Shown: positions 26,177 through 36,445 of the stretch, piece after piece
Numbering within the stretch: position 1 is the first letter of the stretch
Layout: the number at the start of each line of letters is the position of its first letter
Assembly (NCBI RefSeq): GCF_004000745.1
Contig: NZ_BILV01000013.1
Span: 1 to 64,000 of the forward strand
Reading direction: 5' to 3'
Length of the DNA stretch: 64,000 bases
Source: Paenibacillus barengoltzii NBRC 101215
Lineage (GTDB): Bacteria > Bacillota > Bacilli > Paenibacillales > Paenibacillaceae
Made by a program: the position numbers and the translations under genes
Notes under the pieces: generated by a model
The model's database searches: none
Seen by the model: only the letters and a program-made list of their open reading frames with translations
Told to the model about the DNA's origin: nothing

Positions 26177-27091
26177 ATGGATCATAAACAAGCCTTGGAA
26201 GGATTGCAGCCGCGCGGAGTGATCAAAACCTCGTTTTCCGAAAAATGCTTTACCGTTTTCAATTACGTCTTCTTTATTCTGCTAGGGCTGACAACATTGC
26301 TTCCGTTCGTCAATTTGCTTGCCAAGTCCTTGAGCAGCGAAAGCGCCGTAATCTCAGGAAGGGTGGGGTTGCTTCCGGTAGGACTGCAATTTGAGACATA
26401 TCACTATGTGCTTCAAGACTCCATGTTCCTCAATTCGCTGAAGGTATCCATCGCCCTGACGGTGATCGGAACGGCATGCAGTTTGTTTCTGACGACGCTC
26501 ACGGCTTATCCCTTGTCTAAAGTACGGCTGCGTGGACGAAAAGGGATCTTGTTGATTTTCGTTTTTACCATGTTGTTCAGCGGCGGGTTAATTCCCACCT
26601 ATCTGCTGATGCAGAACCTGAACCTGGTCAACTCCTTCCCGGTCTTGTTCCTCCCGGCGATGGTAAACGTCTACAACATGCTGATCATAAAAAACTACTT
26701 TGAAGGCCTCCCGGAAGAATTGGAAGAATCGGCTAAACTGGACGGGGCGGGGAATATCCGAATCCTCATGTCGGTCATGCTCCCCTTGTCGCTGCCGGTG
26801 CTGGCGACGATTGGTTTGTTTTTTGCCGTAGCGTTCTGGAACGACTATTTCACGGCCATGATTTACATCAGTGACCCGGCCATTAAGCCGATGCAGCTGT
26901 ATTTGAAGGAGCTGCTCGTTTCCTCCAGCGGGGATTTCCTGAAGGATAACATCGATGCAGCGATTAACACCACCCCGCAGTCGATCCAAGCTTCCTCCAT
27001 CTTGCTGGCGACCATTCCGATTCTGCTCGTATATCCTTTCTTGCAAAAATACTTCGTAAAAGGCGTGCTGGTGGGTTCAGTGAAAGGTTGA
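26177..27091 (+). CDS. YtcP/LplC-type sugar ABC transporter permease
   Basis: A 304-residue membrane protein of the LplC/YtcP group, with FVNLLAKSLSSESAV in the first periplasmic loop, FSGGLIPTYLLM, and the EAA loop ELEESAKLDGAGNIRILMSV. It ends with the typical FVKGVLVGSVKG. AAAGGGGGAG precedes the ATG. Confidence 0.9.
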   Translation: MDHKQALEGLQPRGVIKTSFSEKCFTVFNYVFFILLGLTTLLPFVNLLAKSLSSESAVISGRVGLLPVGLQFETYHYVLQDSMFLNSLKVSIALTVIGTACSLFLTTLTAYPLSKVRLRGRKGILLIFVFTMLFSGGLIPTYLLMQNLNLVNSFPVLFLPAMVNVYNMLIIKNYFEGLPEELEESAKLDGAGNIRILMSVMLPLSLPVLATIGLFFAVAFWNDYFTAMIYISDPAIKPMQLYLKELLVSSSGDFLKDNIDAAINTTPQSIQASSILLATIPILLVYPFLQKYFVKGVLVGSVKG

Positions 27092-27132
27092 AGCAACATG
27101 GCTCGATTAAGGCTAACACCTGAAGGGAGGTG

Positions 27133-27186
27133 ATGAGCTCCGCTTGCAGTAGAACCCCAGTAGAAACCCAAAAACAACCGATTTGA
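27133..27186 (+). CDS. Possible 17-codon leader peptide
   Basis: GGGAGGTG directly precedes an ATG and a short frame (MSSACSRTPVETQKQPI) whose stop overlaps the ribosome site of the binding-protein gene. The spacing is short. It may be a chance frame or a translational leader. Confidence 0.2.
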   Translation: MSSACSRTPVETQKQPI

Positions 27187-27198
27187 AGGAGGGTATAT

Positions 27199-28740
27199 AT
27201 GAATTTAAAGATGAAAAAAACGTCAGCGGTACTTACCGCCATCCTTGGCTTTGCCCTAGTGTTGTCCGGTTGCGGCGGCGGAGGAGGCGAAACGTCAGAG
27301 CCTGCTGCGACTGAACCATCGGGAGGAAACACCAACACATCAACAACAGAAGGCAGTAACAGCGGGGGAGGCACGGACAAACCAGATTTGCGGATGATCA
27401 TGCAATACGGGCTGTTTGATCCGAAGACCGAATACGTCGCAAAATACATCGAAGAACGCACCGGGTTTCATGTGGAATATGAATTGCTGCCGGCGGAGAA
27501 CGCTGATGAGAAGCTGAACTTGATGGTATCCAGCAAAGAAAATTACGACATCGCCAAGCTGAATGCCGCCCAATTCTACAATCTGGCTTCGGCGGGGGCA
27601 CTCGAACCGATGGATGAACTGCTGGAGGCCCATGGCAACTATATTAAGCAGTCGATCAAGCCGGAGTCCTTCGCCAGTGCTACGATCGACGGCAAGATCT
27701 ACGGGATTCCCGAAACGGGAGCGGGTGTGAGCATCGGTGAAGAGCTGGTCGTTCGCCAGGATTGGCTGGATGAGCTGGGCTTGTCCATCCCAACGAACCG
27801 CGATGAACTCTATACGGTACTTAAGACGATCAAGGAGAAGAAAAATGTCATCCCGCTGACGCTGAGCAAGGACTCCATCTACGGCGACATTGCGGCTACT
27901 TTTGGCGTGCTTACCGATTGGAAGGAAGTCGACGGCAAGCTGGTTCACCGGGCGGAGCAGCCGGAGATGAAAGAATACATTACCTTCATGAACAAGCTGT
28001 ATAAAGAAGGATTACTGGACACCGAAACGCCGCTCAATACCGCTCAAGAATCGATTGAGAAGTTTTCTGGCGGCAAAGCAGCGATGTATAAGCTGGCCTG
28101 GTGGAATGCGGGATCTGCGATCGCGGCGTTGCAGAAGAACTTCCCTGAGGCCAAGACGTCGATCATTCCTTATCTGAAAGGACCGGACGGAAAAGCCGTC
28201 GTTGGCGCAAAAGCAAATGTGACCTGGTACATCGGCATTTTGAAATCCTCCAAAAATAAAGAAGCGGCCATGGAATTCCTGAATGCGAAGCTGGAGCCGG
28301 AGACATTCAAAGGCATCGCGCTGGGTCAAGAAGGGGTTCACTATGAAGTGAAGGACGACAAATATTATCCAATTCTCCCGATCTTTAATGAACAGTTAAA
28401 CAATGCGAGCAACTTCCTGACTGGCGTGGACGAAGAGAAATATCCGATCTATTGGCAAGCCCGCGTGCGGAAGGATCCGGTGCTTCAGGCGCATTTTGAA
28501 GCGTTCCAGAAAAATGCAGAAGGTCTGGTTGTTGTTGATCCGATGTCTACGGCGCCGCCCATTGAAGCTGTGTCCAAAAATCTACTGAAGCTGACAACGA
28601 TGCTGGATGACAATGTGCTACAGTTTATTTCCGGGGCGAAGCCGATTGAACAATACGATCAATTCTTGGCGCAATGGAGAGCAGAAGGCGGAGCTGACAT
28701 GGTAGCTGCGGCGAACGAATGGTTTCAGTCTACGAAATAA
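27199..28740 (+). CDS. LipO-like solute-binding lipoprotein of the LplB/YtcP-type importer
   Basis: A 513-residue protein with lipobox VLSGC, a Gly/Ser/Thr-rich linker and a large binding domain (VRQDWLDELGLSIPTNRDEL). AAGGAGG precedes the ATG. It resembles the protein at 17961 in layout but not closely in sequence. It should capture the oligosaccharide carried by the two preceding permeases. Expression is probably driven by YesM/YesN-type regulation. Confidence 0.9.
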   Translation: MNLKMKKTSAVLTAILGFALVLSGCGGGGGETSEPAATEPSGGNTNTSTTEGSNSGGGTDKPDLRMIMQYGLFDPKTEYVAKYIEERTGFHVEYELLPAENADEKLNLMVSSKENYDIAKLNAAQFYNLASAGALEPMDELLEAHGNYIKQSIKPESFASATIDGKIYGIPETGAGVSIGEELVVRQDWLDELGLSIPTNRDELYTVLKTIKEKKNVIPLTLSKDSIYGDIAATFGVLTDWKEVDGKLVHRAEQPEMKEYITFMNKLYKEGLLDTETPLNTAQESIEKFSGGKAAMYKLAWWNAGSAIAALQKNFPEAKTSIIPYLKGPDGKAVVGAKANVTWYIGILKSSKNKEAAMEFLNAKLEPETFKGIALGQEGVHYEVKDDKYYPILPIFNEQLNNASNFLTGVDEEKYPIYWQARVRKDPVLQAHFEAFQKNAEGLVVVDPMSTAPPIEAVSKNLLKLTTMLDDNVLQFISGAKPIEQYDQFLAQWRAEGGADMVAAANEWFQSTK

Positions 28741-28770
28741 GCCATCCTCACATCAAAAGGAGGCATCTGG

Positions 28771-31700
28771 ATGAAACGTATGTTGCAGAGGCGAATGGCC
28801 GGAGTGATTTGTCTCACCATACTGGCGGCGTTGTTTTGGCCGGGGATGCCCATCGCCTCCTCGGCCGCAGATCCGGAGGAACTTCCGAAGGCGGAAGAGA
28901 CTTCAAGCGAACCGGTTCAGTTTGTGAAAGACGAAGGGAGCATTGCGCTTGAATTCACGGACGTTAACGCTGCGGCTGTCTCATTCGAGGGAAAGGCGGA
29001 TTATCTTGCCTTGTTCACCAGCGGGGCGACCGTAACCGATGCCACATATGGGCCTGTGACGGAGGTGTGGATTGCGGAAGGGCAAGTGGCGCTCATCGTT
29101 GATGCCGAAGGGGTCGTGCAGGAAGTGGTTGGTCCCGTGGACGATCCTCCCACAACTTGGGATGCGGAGCGCATGCTCCCGATTCCAGAAGGAGGATACC
29201 TTGTGTTGGCGGGAGGGCAGAGCGCTTGGGACGAGTCGGCTTATCGACCGGCGCTTTTTCAGCAGGTTCATGTTGGGGACTCGGTGAAGCTGATGCGTGC
29301 AGGGGAAGAAGTGACAGCGGCAGATTTTATACCGGCAACGCCTGATCCGGACCCGGAGCCTGCTCCAGAGCCTCCCCCAGCCGCCGATCCAGAGCCAGAA
29401 CCTGATCCTGATCCCGATCCGGAGCCTGTGCTTCCTGAGCTCATGCTGTTAACGGAAGACCAGACGACTGTGGACATTCCGGTCATCGAAGTTGCCGGGT
29501 TTGTGGCCAATTATGATGAGCAGCTGGAGCTTGCAGTTACGATAAATGGCGATCCGGCTGATTTATCGGCGGATGGGGTTTTTCGTGAACATGTGTATTT
29601 AATTACAGGAGCGAACGCAGTAACGGTCATCTTATTTCAGGCCGGGGAGGAATTGGAAAGGGAGACGTTAACGATCATGTATGAACCGTCGGACAATCAG
29701 GACTATATCGAAGTTGAAGCTGCACCAAAGGACATCACGATCGACGTTGATGGACCGCGGATCAAGATCGATTACGTGGATCGAGATGTGACTGGCGTGT
29801 CCAATATCGTTGCGTTGTTTACGAGAGACTATGGTGAATCGATCGAAATTCCACAGTACAACGTTGCCGTGCAGGTTGATGCCAACAACCAGGTCTTGCA
29901 GGTGATTAACCCTTCTATTAATGGCCAACCTCCCGTCTGGACCGGGCCCACTCTCCTTGATATTCCGGAGGAAGGTTATGTGCTGATGGCGCAGGACGAC
30001 AGTTACGCGGGCAATTATATCAAGCGATTCCTCGCAGAGAATTTCAAAGTGGGAGACATCATAAAGCTTCGCAAGAATGGGGAAGTCGTATCTGTCCGGG
30101 ATCTGATGAGCGGGAATGGTCCGATCGCCCGACTTAAGGTGGAGAATCAGCGGATGTACACGGTAACGGCCGACCATACGGTCCTGTCGGGAATGATCGA
30201 GAATATCGATGATCCGGCGTCCATCCAACTGCTGGTGAATGGGACTTCCGTTCCTTTTGAGGCGGATGGATCTTTTAGCTATGCTTACCCTTTAACGAAA
30301 GGCACTAACTACATTGAAATCACGGTGTTGAAAAATGAGATCGAGCAGGATCGCCGGGACTTGGCGGTATTTGCCCGGGACGATTTATCTGCTGATAAAG
30401 AAGTGATTCTATGGGTGGATCAAGCCTCCAACGCGAAAAAGTTTCAAACCAGCGAGCAGGTGCGCGCTTTTCTTCAAAAGGCTAAGGACACCGGAGTCAC
30501 CTCCATTGCCTTGGATGTAAAGGGCGTGGAAGGCTATGTCTCGTATAAGAAAAATGATTTGACCGGACGGCCTTACGTCAGCGAACTTCAATCACCCGGG
30601 AGAGCTGGAGCCAACCCCGATCTGGACCTGCTGCAGGAGTTCATCGATCAGGGTCATGACCTGGGGTTGGAGATCCATGCGGTAGTTAACGTATTCGCCG
30701 AAGGGTCCATCGCTTATAACGAATACGCCGTGCTGAATGATCACCTGGATTGGGAAGAGCGCGTGCATTATGCGGAGAACAACGGTGAAATCAAACGGCT
30801 GCGGGAAAGCGCGAAGCAGGGCTTAGTCGCCTTCGTGAATCCGGCAAACGATGAGGTGCGTGAGTTCGAGCTGAAGACGTTTGAGGAGATTCTCAAAAAT
30901 TATGACGTAGACGGAGTCGTGCACGACCGTGGACGTTACGATAATGAAGGTGCAGATTTCAGCGAGGAAACGAGAGTCAAGTTCGAGCAATTCTTGCTCC
31001 AGCGCGGCAAGCAGCTGAACGATTGGCCGAATGACATTTTTTACTATGAAAATAACGTCCGAGTGGATGGCCCGCTCATTCAGGATTGGTGGGAGTTCCG
31101 GTCAGGGGTGATCCAGAGCTTTTTTGGCGAAGTGAAGTCGCTGGTGGATTCCTACGAGGCTGAGTCGGGAAGAACGATCAAAGTGTCTTCTTACGTCGGT
31201 TCCTGGTATGAGACGTATTATCTCAACGGGGTGAACTGGGCGAGCAAAAATTTCCGCATCCATCCTTCCCTGGGCTTGCCGGTGGAGTCGATTTATACAC
31301 CGGAGTATTACGATACCGGGTATATCGAACATCTGGATTTTCTGATGATTGGCGCTTATCAGACGACCAGTCAGGAGATTCAGAAGTACATTACGCTGGG
31401 GAACATTGTGACGAATGGCGAGATTCCGCTGTATGCGGGGATTGCCCTCAATAATGTACAGCTTCCAGCGGTTCAGCGGGAGGTATTCCAGGCGGGCTTG
31501 AGAACGACCAACGGACTCATGCTGTTCGACGCTTCCCAAATTAACTGGGCGATCGCCAAGGCCTCGCTGGAAGACCGCGAATGGGTGAAGGATTACCAGC
31601 TGGGCATGAGCTTGCCTGACAGTCCGGATACGTTCCTGGAAGGCCATTATTACAACGTGAACCGAGTGGAAGGCAACATTAATGTGCTGACGGACGCATT

Positions 31701-33501
31701 TGGAACAACGACGGGAACAAATCATTTTGGCGTTGAAGTGGTGGTGGATGACACGGGCGTTGTCACCCGCGTAGCCAACCGCAATCAGGCGATCAACTGG
31801 AGCTGGGGAGCGCCGGAGGAGAATAACAGCGTCATTCCGCCGGGCGGCTTCGTTATCTCGACCATTGATCCGTCGGGAGTTCGAACCAATCGGCAGCTTG
31901 TGGCCAACGCTTATGAGGTGGGGGATCAGGTTCGTTCCGCAGTATTAAGCGGCTTGATAGACGATGAGTTGCGCGAGACAAGAAACAGCCATTATTCGCT
32001 GGAAGGGACGGTTGAAGTGCTTGGTCCGGGGACGCCCTCCGTAAAAGTAAACGGGGAGTCCGCGTCCGTTTCCTCGACCGGAGTGTTTACGGCAAACGTT
32101 CCGTTATCGACAGGTATCAATTTTGTCCAAGTCGATGTCTTTGTGGATGATCTCAAAACGAACAGCCAGACCGTGCAAATCATTCGCACATCTACCGGGG
32201 ATAGCGGCTCAAATCCTGAGCAGCCGGGATCGTCGGGCGGCAGCAGCGGGACGACGCCAACCCCGCCGATGAAGCCGGAGCGGCTGAACGTGGTGAAGTC
32301 TACGGCGGAGAATGGCCAGCAACTCGTTGACGCGAAAGCCGATTTGTCGAGGATGCTGGAGGAGATTAAGAGCCTTCATGCGAAACCAGTCCAATCGCAG
32401 CAGCTGCAATACCGCTTCACGGATACCGCCGACGTCCTCACCTTGCACTTGCCAACCGAGGGATTGGAGGCTGCGGTGAAGGAGTTGCCTAATGGCGTTA
32501 TCTGGCTGGAGTCACCATTAGGCAAGTTAGAGCTGCCGGTTCAGGCTTTAGGTGAAGCTCTGCAACAGCGGGGGTCTGCAGACAGCTTGCAGATTCGCCT
32601 TGGAATCCCTGCCGAAGCGCAGGAGGAAGAGCTGCACCGCTTGTTGCCGGATCAGGCTGAACCGTTTGGTTCGTTATTGGAGGTGTCCTTCTTCTGGGAG
32701 CAGGGCGACACCTTAACTACACTGTCAGTCTTTAAGGGAGCCGAAGTTAAGTTTACGACTGTACCGCTGGCAGGGGCCGTTTCTGCCGATACGGTCACCG
32801 TTCTGCTTCTGCAGCCTTCTGCGGGCAACTATACGTTTGTGCCTGCGCTGATCAGGGAGGAAGGCGGGAAGGCCCAGATCACATTCCGATTGAAGGCCAG
32901 CGGCATTTACGCGGCGGTGGTACACCGGAAGACCTTCACGGATCTGAACGGACACTGGGCGGCTAATGAGGTTACGATGTTGGCCTCCAAAACGATCATT
33001 CAAGGCACCTCGGATAAGGAGTTCAGCCCCAATGCACCCGTTACGAGAGCAGAGTTTACGGCCATGCTCGTCCGTGCTCTCGGTTTGACTGGACCGCAGG
33101 CGAATCCGAACAGATCCTTCACCGATGTGAACTCGGGTGCGTGGTATGCGAGTGCGGTTGCTACGGCGGTGGAGAACGGACTAATTGAAGGCTTTGCCGA
33201 CGGGGAGTTCCGTCCGAATGAGCAAATTACACGTCAACAGATGAGTGTGCTGCTGGTTCGTGGGTTGAAGCTAGCAGGAGCCGAGACTCCTGCTGGAAAT
33301 CCGAGCGCCATACTGGCTGGATTTGAGGATCGCAGCCAAATTGGGGCTTGGGCTGAAGAAGCGGCAGCGATCGCCGTAGAATCCGGCTTAATGAAAGGGC
33401 GCGGGAATGGCAGCTTTGCTCCTGAAGCCTCGTCTACCCGTGCGGAAGCAGCAACGGTGCTTGCTCGAATGTTGCGGATGGCGGGACTGATCAATTCATA
33501 A
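28771..33501 (+). CDS. Large S-layer-anchored glycosidase-like surface protein
   Basis: A 1576-residue protein. It has a signal peptide (to about residue 31), two similar beta modules, and a Pro-Asp-Glu linker at residues 190-223. Ig-like modules precede a TIM-barrel region at about 545-945 (EVILWVDQASNAKKF, VTSIALDVKGVEGYVSY, YDVDGVVHDRGRYDN) of the GHL10/DUF187 type. Further beta modules, a Gly/Ser linker near 1155 and three S-layer homology domains (1389-1574) follow, so it is held on secondary cell-wall polymer. AAAGGAGG precedes the ATG. It follows a sugar importer and probably works on, or binds, the polymer whose fragments are imported. The substrate is unknown. Confidence 0.82.
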   Translation: MKRMLQRRMAGVICLTILAALFWPGMPIASSAADPEELPKAEETSSEPVQFVKDEGSIALEFTDVNAAAVSFEGKADYLALFTSGATVTDATYGPVTEVWIAEGQVALIVDAEGVVQEVVGPVDDPPTTWDAERMLPIPEGGYLVLAGGQSAWDESAYRPALFQQVHVGDSVKLMRAGEEVTAADFIPATPDPDPEPAPEPPPAADPEPEPDPDPDPEPVLPELMLLTEDQTTVDIPVIEVAGFVANYDEQLELAVTINGDPADLSADGVFREHVYLITGANAVTVILFQAGEELERETLTIMYEPSDNQDYIEVEAAPKDITIDVDGPRIKIDYVDRDVTGVSNIVALFTRDYGESIEIPQYNVAVQVDANNQVLQVINPSINGQPPVWTGPTLLDIPEEGYVLMAQDDSYAGNYIKRFLAENFKVGDIIKLRKNGEVVSVRDLMSGNGPIARLKVENQRMYTVTADHTVLSGMIENIDDPASIQLLVNGTSVPFEADGSFSYAYPLTKGTNYIEITVLKNEIEQDRRDLAVFARDDLSADKEVILWVDQASNAKKFQTSEQVRAFLQKAKDTGVTSIALDVKGVEGYVSYKKNDLTGRPYVSELQSPGRAGANPDLDLLQEFIDQGHDLGLEIHAVVNVFAEGSIAYNEYAVLNDHLDWEERVHYAENNGEIKRLRESAKQGLVAFVNPANDEVREFELKTFEEILKNYDVDGVVHDRGRYDNEGADFSEETRVKFEQFLLQRGKQLNDWPNDIFYYENNVRVDGPLIQDWWEFRSGVIQSFFGEVKSLVDSYEAESGRTIKVSSYVGSWYETYYLNGVNWASKNFRIHPSLGLPVESIYTPEYYDTGYIEHLDFLMIGAYQTTSQEIQKYITLGNIVTNGEIPLYAGIALNNVQLPAVQREVFQAGLRTTNGLMLFDASQINWAIAKASLEDREWVKDYQLGMSLPDSPDTFLEGHYYNVNRVEGNINVLTDAFGTTTGTNHFGVEVVVDDTGVVTRVANRNQAINWSWGAPEENNSVIPPGGFVISTIDPSGVRTNRQLVANAYEVGDQVRSAVLSGLIDDELRETRNSHYSLEGTVEVLGPGTPSVKVNGESASVSSTGVFTANVPLSTGINFVQVDVFVDDLKTNSQTVQIIRTSTGDSGSNPEQPGSSGGSSGTTPTPPMKPERLNVVKSTAENGQQLVDAKADLSRMLEEIKSLHAKPVQSQQLQYRFTDTADVLTLHLPTEGLEAAVKELPNGVIWLESPLGKLELPVQALGEALQQRGSADSLQIRLGIPAEAQEEELHRLLPDQAEPFGSLLEVSFFWEQGDTLTTLSVFKGAEVKFTTVPLAGAVSADTVTVLLLQPSAGNYTFVPALIREEGGKAQITFRLKASGIYAAVVHRKTFTDLNGHWAANEVTMLASKTIIQGTSDKEFSPNAPVTRAEFTAMLVRALGLTGPQANPNRSFTDVNSGAWYASAVATAVENGLIEGFADGEFRPNEQITRQQMSVLLVRGLKLAGAETPAGNPSAILAGFEDRSQIGAWAEEAAAIAVESGLMKGRGNGSFAPEASSTRAEAATVLARMLRMAGLINS

Positions 33502-33513
33502 TGAAAATGAAAA

Positions 33514-33561
33514 AATGCCAGTCTGCGGAAGGCTTCATCCGCAGGCTGGCATTCTTTTTTT
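33514..33561. terminator. Bidirectional terminator
   Basis: A 16-bp stem with one G-U pair (33514-33529 with 33538-33553) and an 8-nt loop, followed by T tracts on the plus strand. It separates the SLH protein gene from the converging FAD oxidoreductase gene. Confidence 0.88.
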
Positions 33562-33572
33562 CTAGAAAAATA

Positions 33573-35150
33573 TTAGACAGGGCGCAGCTTGGGCCACTGC
33601 AATTCAACCCCTTGGCTAAGAAGGCGCTGTTGAAAGTCGGATAAGGTTTCATCATGATTGCGTACGTCTGTTGGGAAGAGGTTGCGGTCCAAGCAGAAGC
33701 TGGCGCACATTCCCGCGGCTTCGCCGATGTTCCATTCCACGGGATGGAGCCGGTAACAGCCGTTGGTGATATGGGTAACCCCGATATTTTTGCCGGCGGC
33801 CAGTACGTTTTTGACCCGTTTCGGGATTAAGCTGCCCAGCGGAATTTGAAAGGGCAAGGAAGAGATATCAATGTACGGTCGGTTGCCTGTGCTCGGATGC
33901 AGATCGATGCGGTAACATCCGATTCCTACGGAATCCGGGAACTGCTCGGCTGCACCATCTGGTCGGGATGCCGTGGCGACATGCTGCTCCAGCACCGTAA
34001 ACTCCGCTTGAATTCGTCTCGACTCTCGGATATAGGGGGCCATCGCCAGCCCGTCTTCCGTTCCAACCACGTCGCGGCGCAGGCGCAATCCGGGGTAACC
34101 TTGACCGCCATCCGGTCTGGGAGCTTCGGTCTGCAGCCAATACAACAGCGACAGGCTGAGCTGCTTAGCCTGATGGAGATGACGTGCGGCTTCTTCCTCT
34201 GGTACGTCGATAATGGAGCCAAGCCAATAATCGTTCTGCGGCCAGTTGATCAGGGAGATCGGACGGAAGCCGAAGCTGCTGTCGAAATGGGACGGCTCCA
34301 GGATTTGCCGGTATTGAAACAGCGGGAACTTGCCTCCGTAACCCGGAAATATCTCATACTCCACCGGCTCGTTCGTAGCTGGCCTCACGCCGGTTAAGCT
34401 CAATAGCCGATCCGGCCAGAAGTCGGCTTGATATTGTCTCCAGAACTCGTACATCTCAGGCTTGTCGATGAGATGTTCTTCCCCGTCGGCATAGTCTACG
34501 GCAAAGCAATACGTGAAGCTCTGGATGTCCTGCGGCGCCGGATCTCCATCGATTGCATGAGGCTCGCCGGTCTGTGCTTTCGATTCGGCCCCGGTTACAT
34601 ACTCAATTCCTGCAAGTGGAAGCAAGTCTCCAAGTTCGGTGGCATCGAGAAAAAACGGCGCCTCAAGCACCAGTTCATCCCCGGTGTCGAGATGACGTAC
34701 CGTCACACTGCGGACGGCATCTCCTTCAGTTTCGGCTTGCTGGAGGCGATAACGGTGAAGAATCGTCAGCCTTCCGCTGTGCAGGTAAGGGGCTAGCATC
34801 TGCTCAAGCACAGCCAGTCCAACGCGGGGATCATGACTAATCCGGCTGACGATGCCGCCGCCGGGATTGAGTTCGGGTAGGTTACGCGCCGCCGGTGTTA
34901 ACGGATAATGATCTCGATAGTACTGGCGTATGCCATTGCGGAATCTTCGGTAAGTTCTTGTACAGCCAAAATGCTCAATCCAGGGGTGCTCATCCGGCGG
35001 AACGGCCTGACTGGTCAGTTGCCCGCCAATCCAAAGCGTCTCCTCCGTCATGATGACGGTTTTGCCTGAAGCTGCCGCGGCTAGAGCTGCGGCGGTTCCT
35101 CCGGTACCACCCCCAAGGATGACGATATCCGCCTTCATTTCGCGTTTCAT
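33573..35150 (-). CDS. FAD-dependent oxidoreductase (FAD_oxidored family)
   Basis: About 525 residues. An N-terminal FAD motif (IVILGGGTGGTAAALAAA) is followed by the family segment WIGGQLTSQAVPPDEH and the loop FGCTRTYRRFRNGIR. The C-terminus has GKNIGVTHITNGCYRLHP near a second FAD contact. The frame opens at 35216, but AAAGGAG on the minus strand best fits ATG 35150. Relatives are often found in carbohydrate loci, with unsettled chemistry. It is divergent from the two Gfo/Idh genes, so these three may share control. Confidence 0.8.
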   Translation of the reverse strand: MKREMKADIVILGGGTGGTAAALAAAASGKTVIMTEETLWIGGQLTSQAVPPDEHPWIEHFGCTRTYRRFRNGIRQYYRDHYPLTPAARNLPELNPGGGIVSRISHDPRVGLAVLEQMLAPYLHSGRLTILHRYRLQQAETEGDAVRSVTVRHLDTGDELVLEAPFFLDATELGDLLPLAGIEYVTGAESKAQTGEPHAIDGDPAPQDIQSFTYCFAVDYADGEEHLIDKPEMYEFWRQYQADFWPDRLLSLTGVRPATNEPVEYEIFPGYGGKFPLFQYRQILEPSHFDSSFGFRPISLINWPQNDYWLGSIIDVPEEEAARHLHQAKQLSLSLLYWLQTEAPRPDGGQGYPGLRLRRDVVGTEDGLAMAPYIRESRRIQAEFTVLEQHVATASRPDGAAEQFPDSVGIGCYRIDLHPSTGNRPYIDISSLPFQIPLGSLIPKRVKNVLAAGKNIGVTHITNGCYRLHPVEWNIGEAAGMCASFCLDRNLFPTDVRNHDETLSDFQQRLLSQGVELQWPKLRPV

Positions 35151-35383
35151 CGCTTCCATTCTCCTTTTGTCCTGAGATTCATCGTCTGACGTCAGGTTGC
35201 CCATGATTGCATTCATTGTAGATGGTTAGGCCAGAGAACGGTACGGGAAGCGGGTGACCTTTTATGGTAATTTGATGTAGTTTTGCCTTCTGACTTATTC
35301 CAATTTGCGACTGATCTGGTATGCTAGGAATCATCATAGACTTATCTTGATCCGACGATTTCTAGTTAGCAGGAGGGAAGCTG

Positions 35384-36445
35384 ATGAACAAGATCACCAT
35401 TGCCGTGATTGGCTGCGGCACGATTGCAAACCACGCCCACATCCCGTCTTACCTGAACCACAAGCATGTAGAAATCAAGTATTTCTGTGACATCCTGAAG
35501 GAACGCGCCGAGGCGGCTGTCACCAAATACGAATGCGGACAGGCGATCACAGATTACCGGCAGATCGTTGAAGATCCGGAGGTGGATGCTGTATCCATCT
35601 GTACGCCTAATGCTTCGCACGCGACGATTGCCATTGATTGCCTTCGTGCGGGGAAGCATGTGCTTTGCGAGAAGCCGGCAGCCCGGACTTACGAAGAAGC
35701 CTTAGAAATGCAGAAGGTCCAGCATGAGACGGGCAAAGTGTTGAATATCGGGGTCGTGAATCGGTACAACGAAAGTGTCAATCGCATCAAAAACATGATC
35801 CAAAACGGCGAGCTTGGCGAGTTGTATCATGTGTACGCCAGCTTCCGCGCCCACCGATCGATTCCGGGTTTAGGCGGCGCTTTTACGACGAAAGCGATCG
35901 CCGGTGGCGGGGCGCTGATCGACTGGGGTGTTCATTTTATCGACATCGTCATGTACTGTGCGGGCGATCCGAAGCCTAGAACCGTTACCGGTCAAGCCTA
36001 TTCCAAACTGGGGAAAGACATGGAGAACTATACGTATCTCAAAATGTGGGCAGGACCGCCGGATTATCACGGTACGTATGATGTCGATGACTTCGTGACC
36101 GCATTGATCCGTACCGAAGGCCCGACGATTTCCTTGAACGGAGCTTGGGCGCAGAACATCGGAGTTGAGGAGATGTTTATCGACTTCCTGGGCGACAAGG
36201 GCGGCATACGGTTGAACTACGGCAGGGATTTTACCTTCTATACAGCCAAAGACGGCGCTCTGATCGAAACAACGCCAAAGTTCACCTCCGGGAATATGTA
36301 TCAGCAGGAAATCGATGGATTCCTGGAGTGCATCCAAACGGGGGAGAAGCAGCCCTCCCATATTGACACCGTCATCCTGTCCTCTCGCATTATTCAGGCG
36401 ATTTATGATTCGTCCGACAAAGGGGAGGAAATCGCGCTCTCATGA
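35384..36445 (+). CDS. Gfo/Idh/MocA family oxidoreductase
   Basis: A 353-residue protein with Rossmann motif IGCGTIANHAHIP and signature LCEKPAARTYEEA. The C-terminal domain has GGALIDWGVHFIDIVMY, with the usual catalytic aspartate/histidine region. GCAGGAGGG precedes the ATG. Its end overlaps the next gene by ATGA. It probably oxidises or reduces a sugar with NAD(P). Confidence 0.88.
   Translation: MNKITIAVIGCGTIANHAHIPSYLNHKHVEIKYFCDILKERAEAAVTKYECGQAITDYRQIVEDPEVDAVSICTPNASHATIAIDCLRAGKHVLCEKPAARTYEEALEMQKVQHETGKVLNIGVVNRYNESVNRIKNMIQNGELGELYHVYASFRAHRSIPGLGGAFTTKAIAGGGALIDWGVHFIDIVMYCAGDPKPRTVTGQAYSKLGKDMENYTYLKMWAGPPDYHGTYDVDDFVTALIRTEGPTISLNGAWAQNIGVEEMFIDFLGDKGGIRLNYGRDFTFYTAKDGALIETTPKFTSGNMYQQEIDGFLECIQTGEKQPSHIDTVILSSRIIQAIYDSSDKGEEIALS

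Noticed and set aside
29268-29510. Gly/Ser-rich minus-strand frame
   Set aside because: Antisense of the acidic Pro-Asp-Glu linker of the SLH protein; not a gene.
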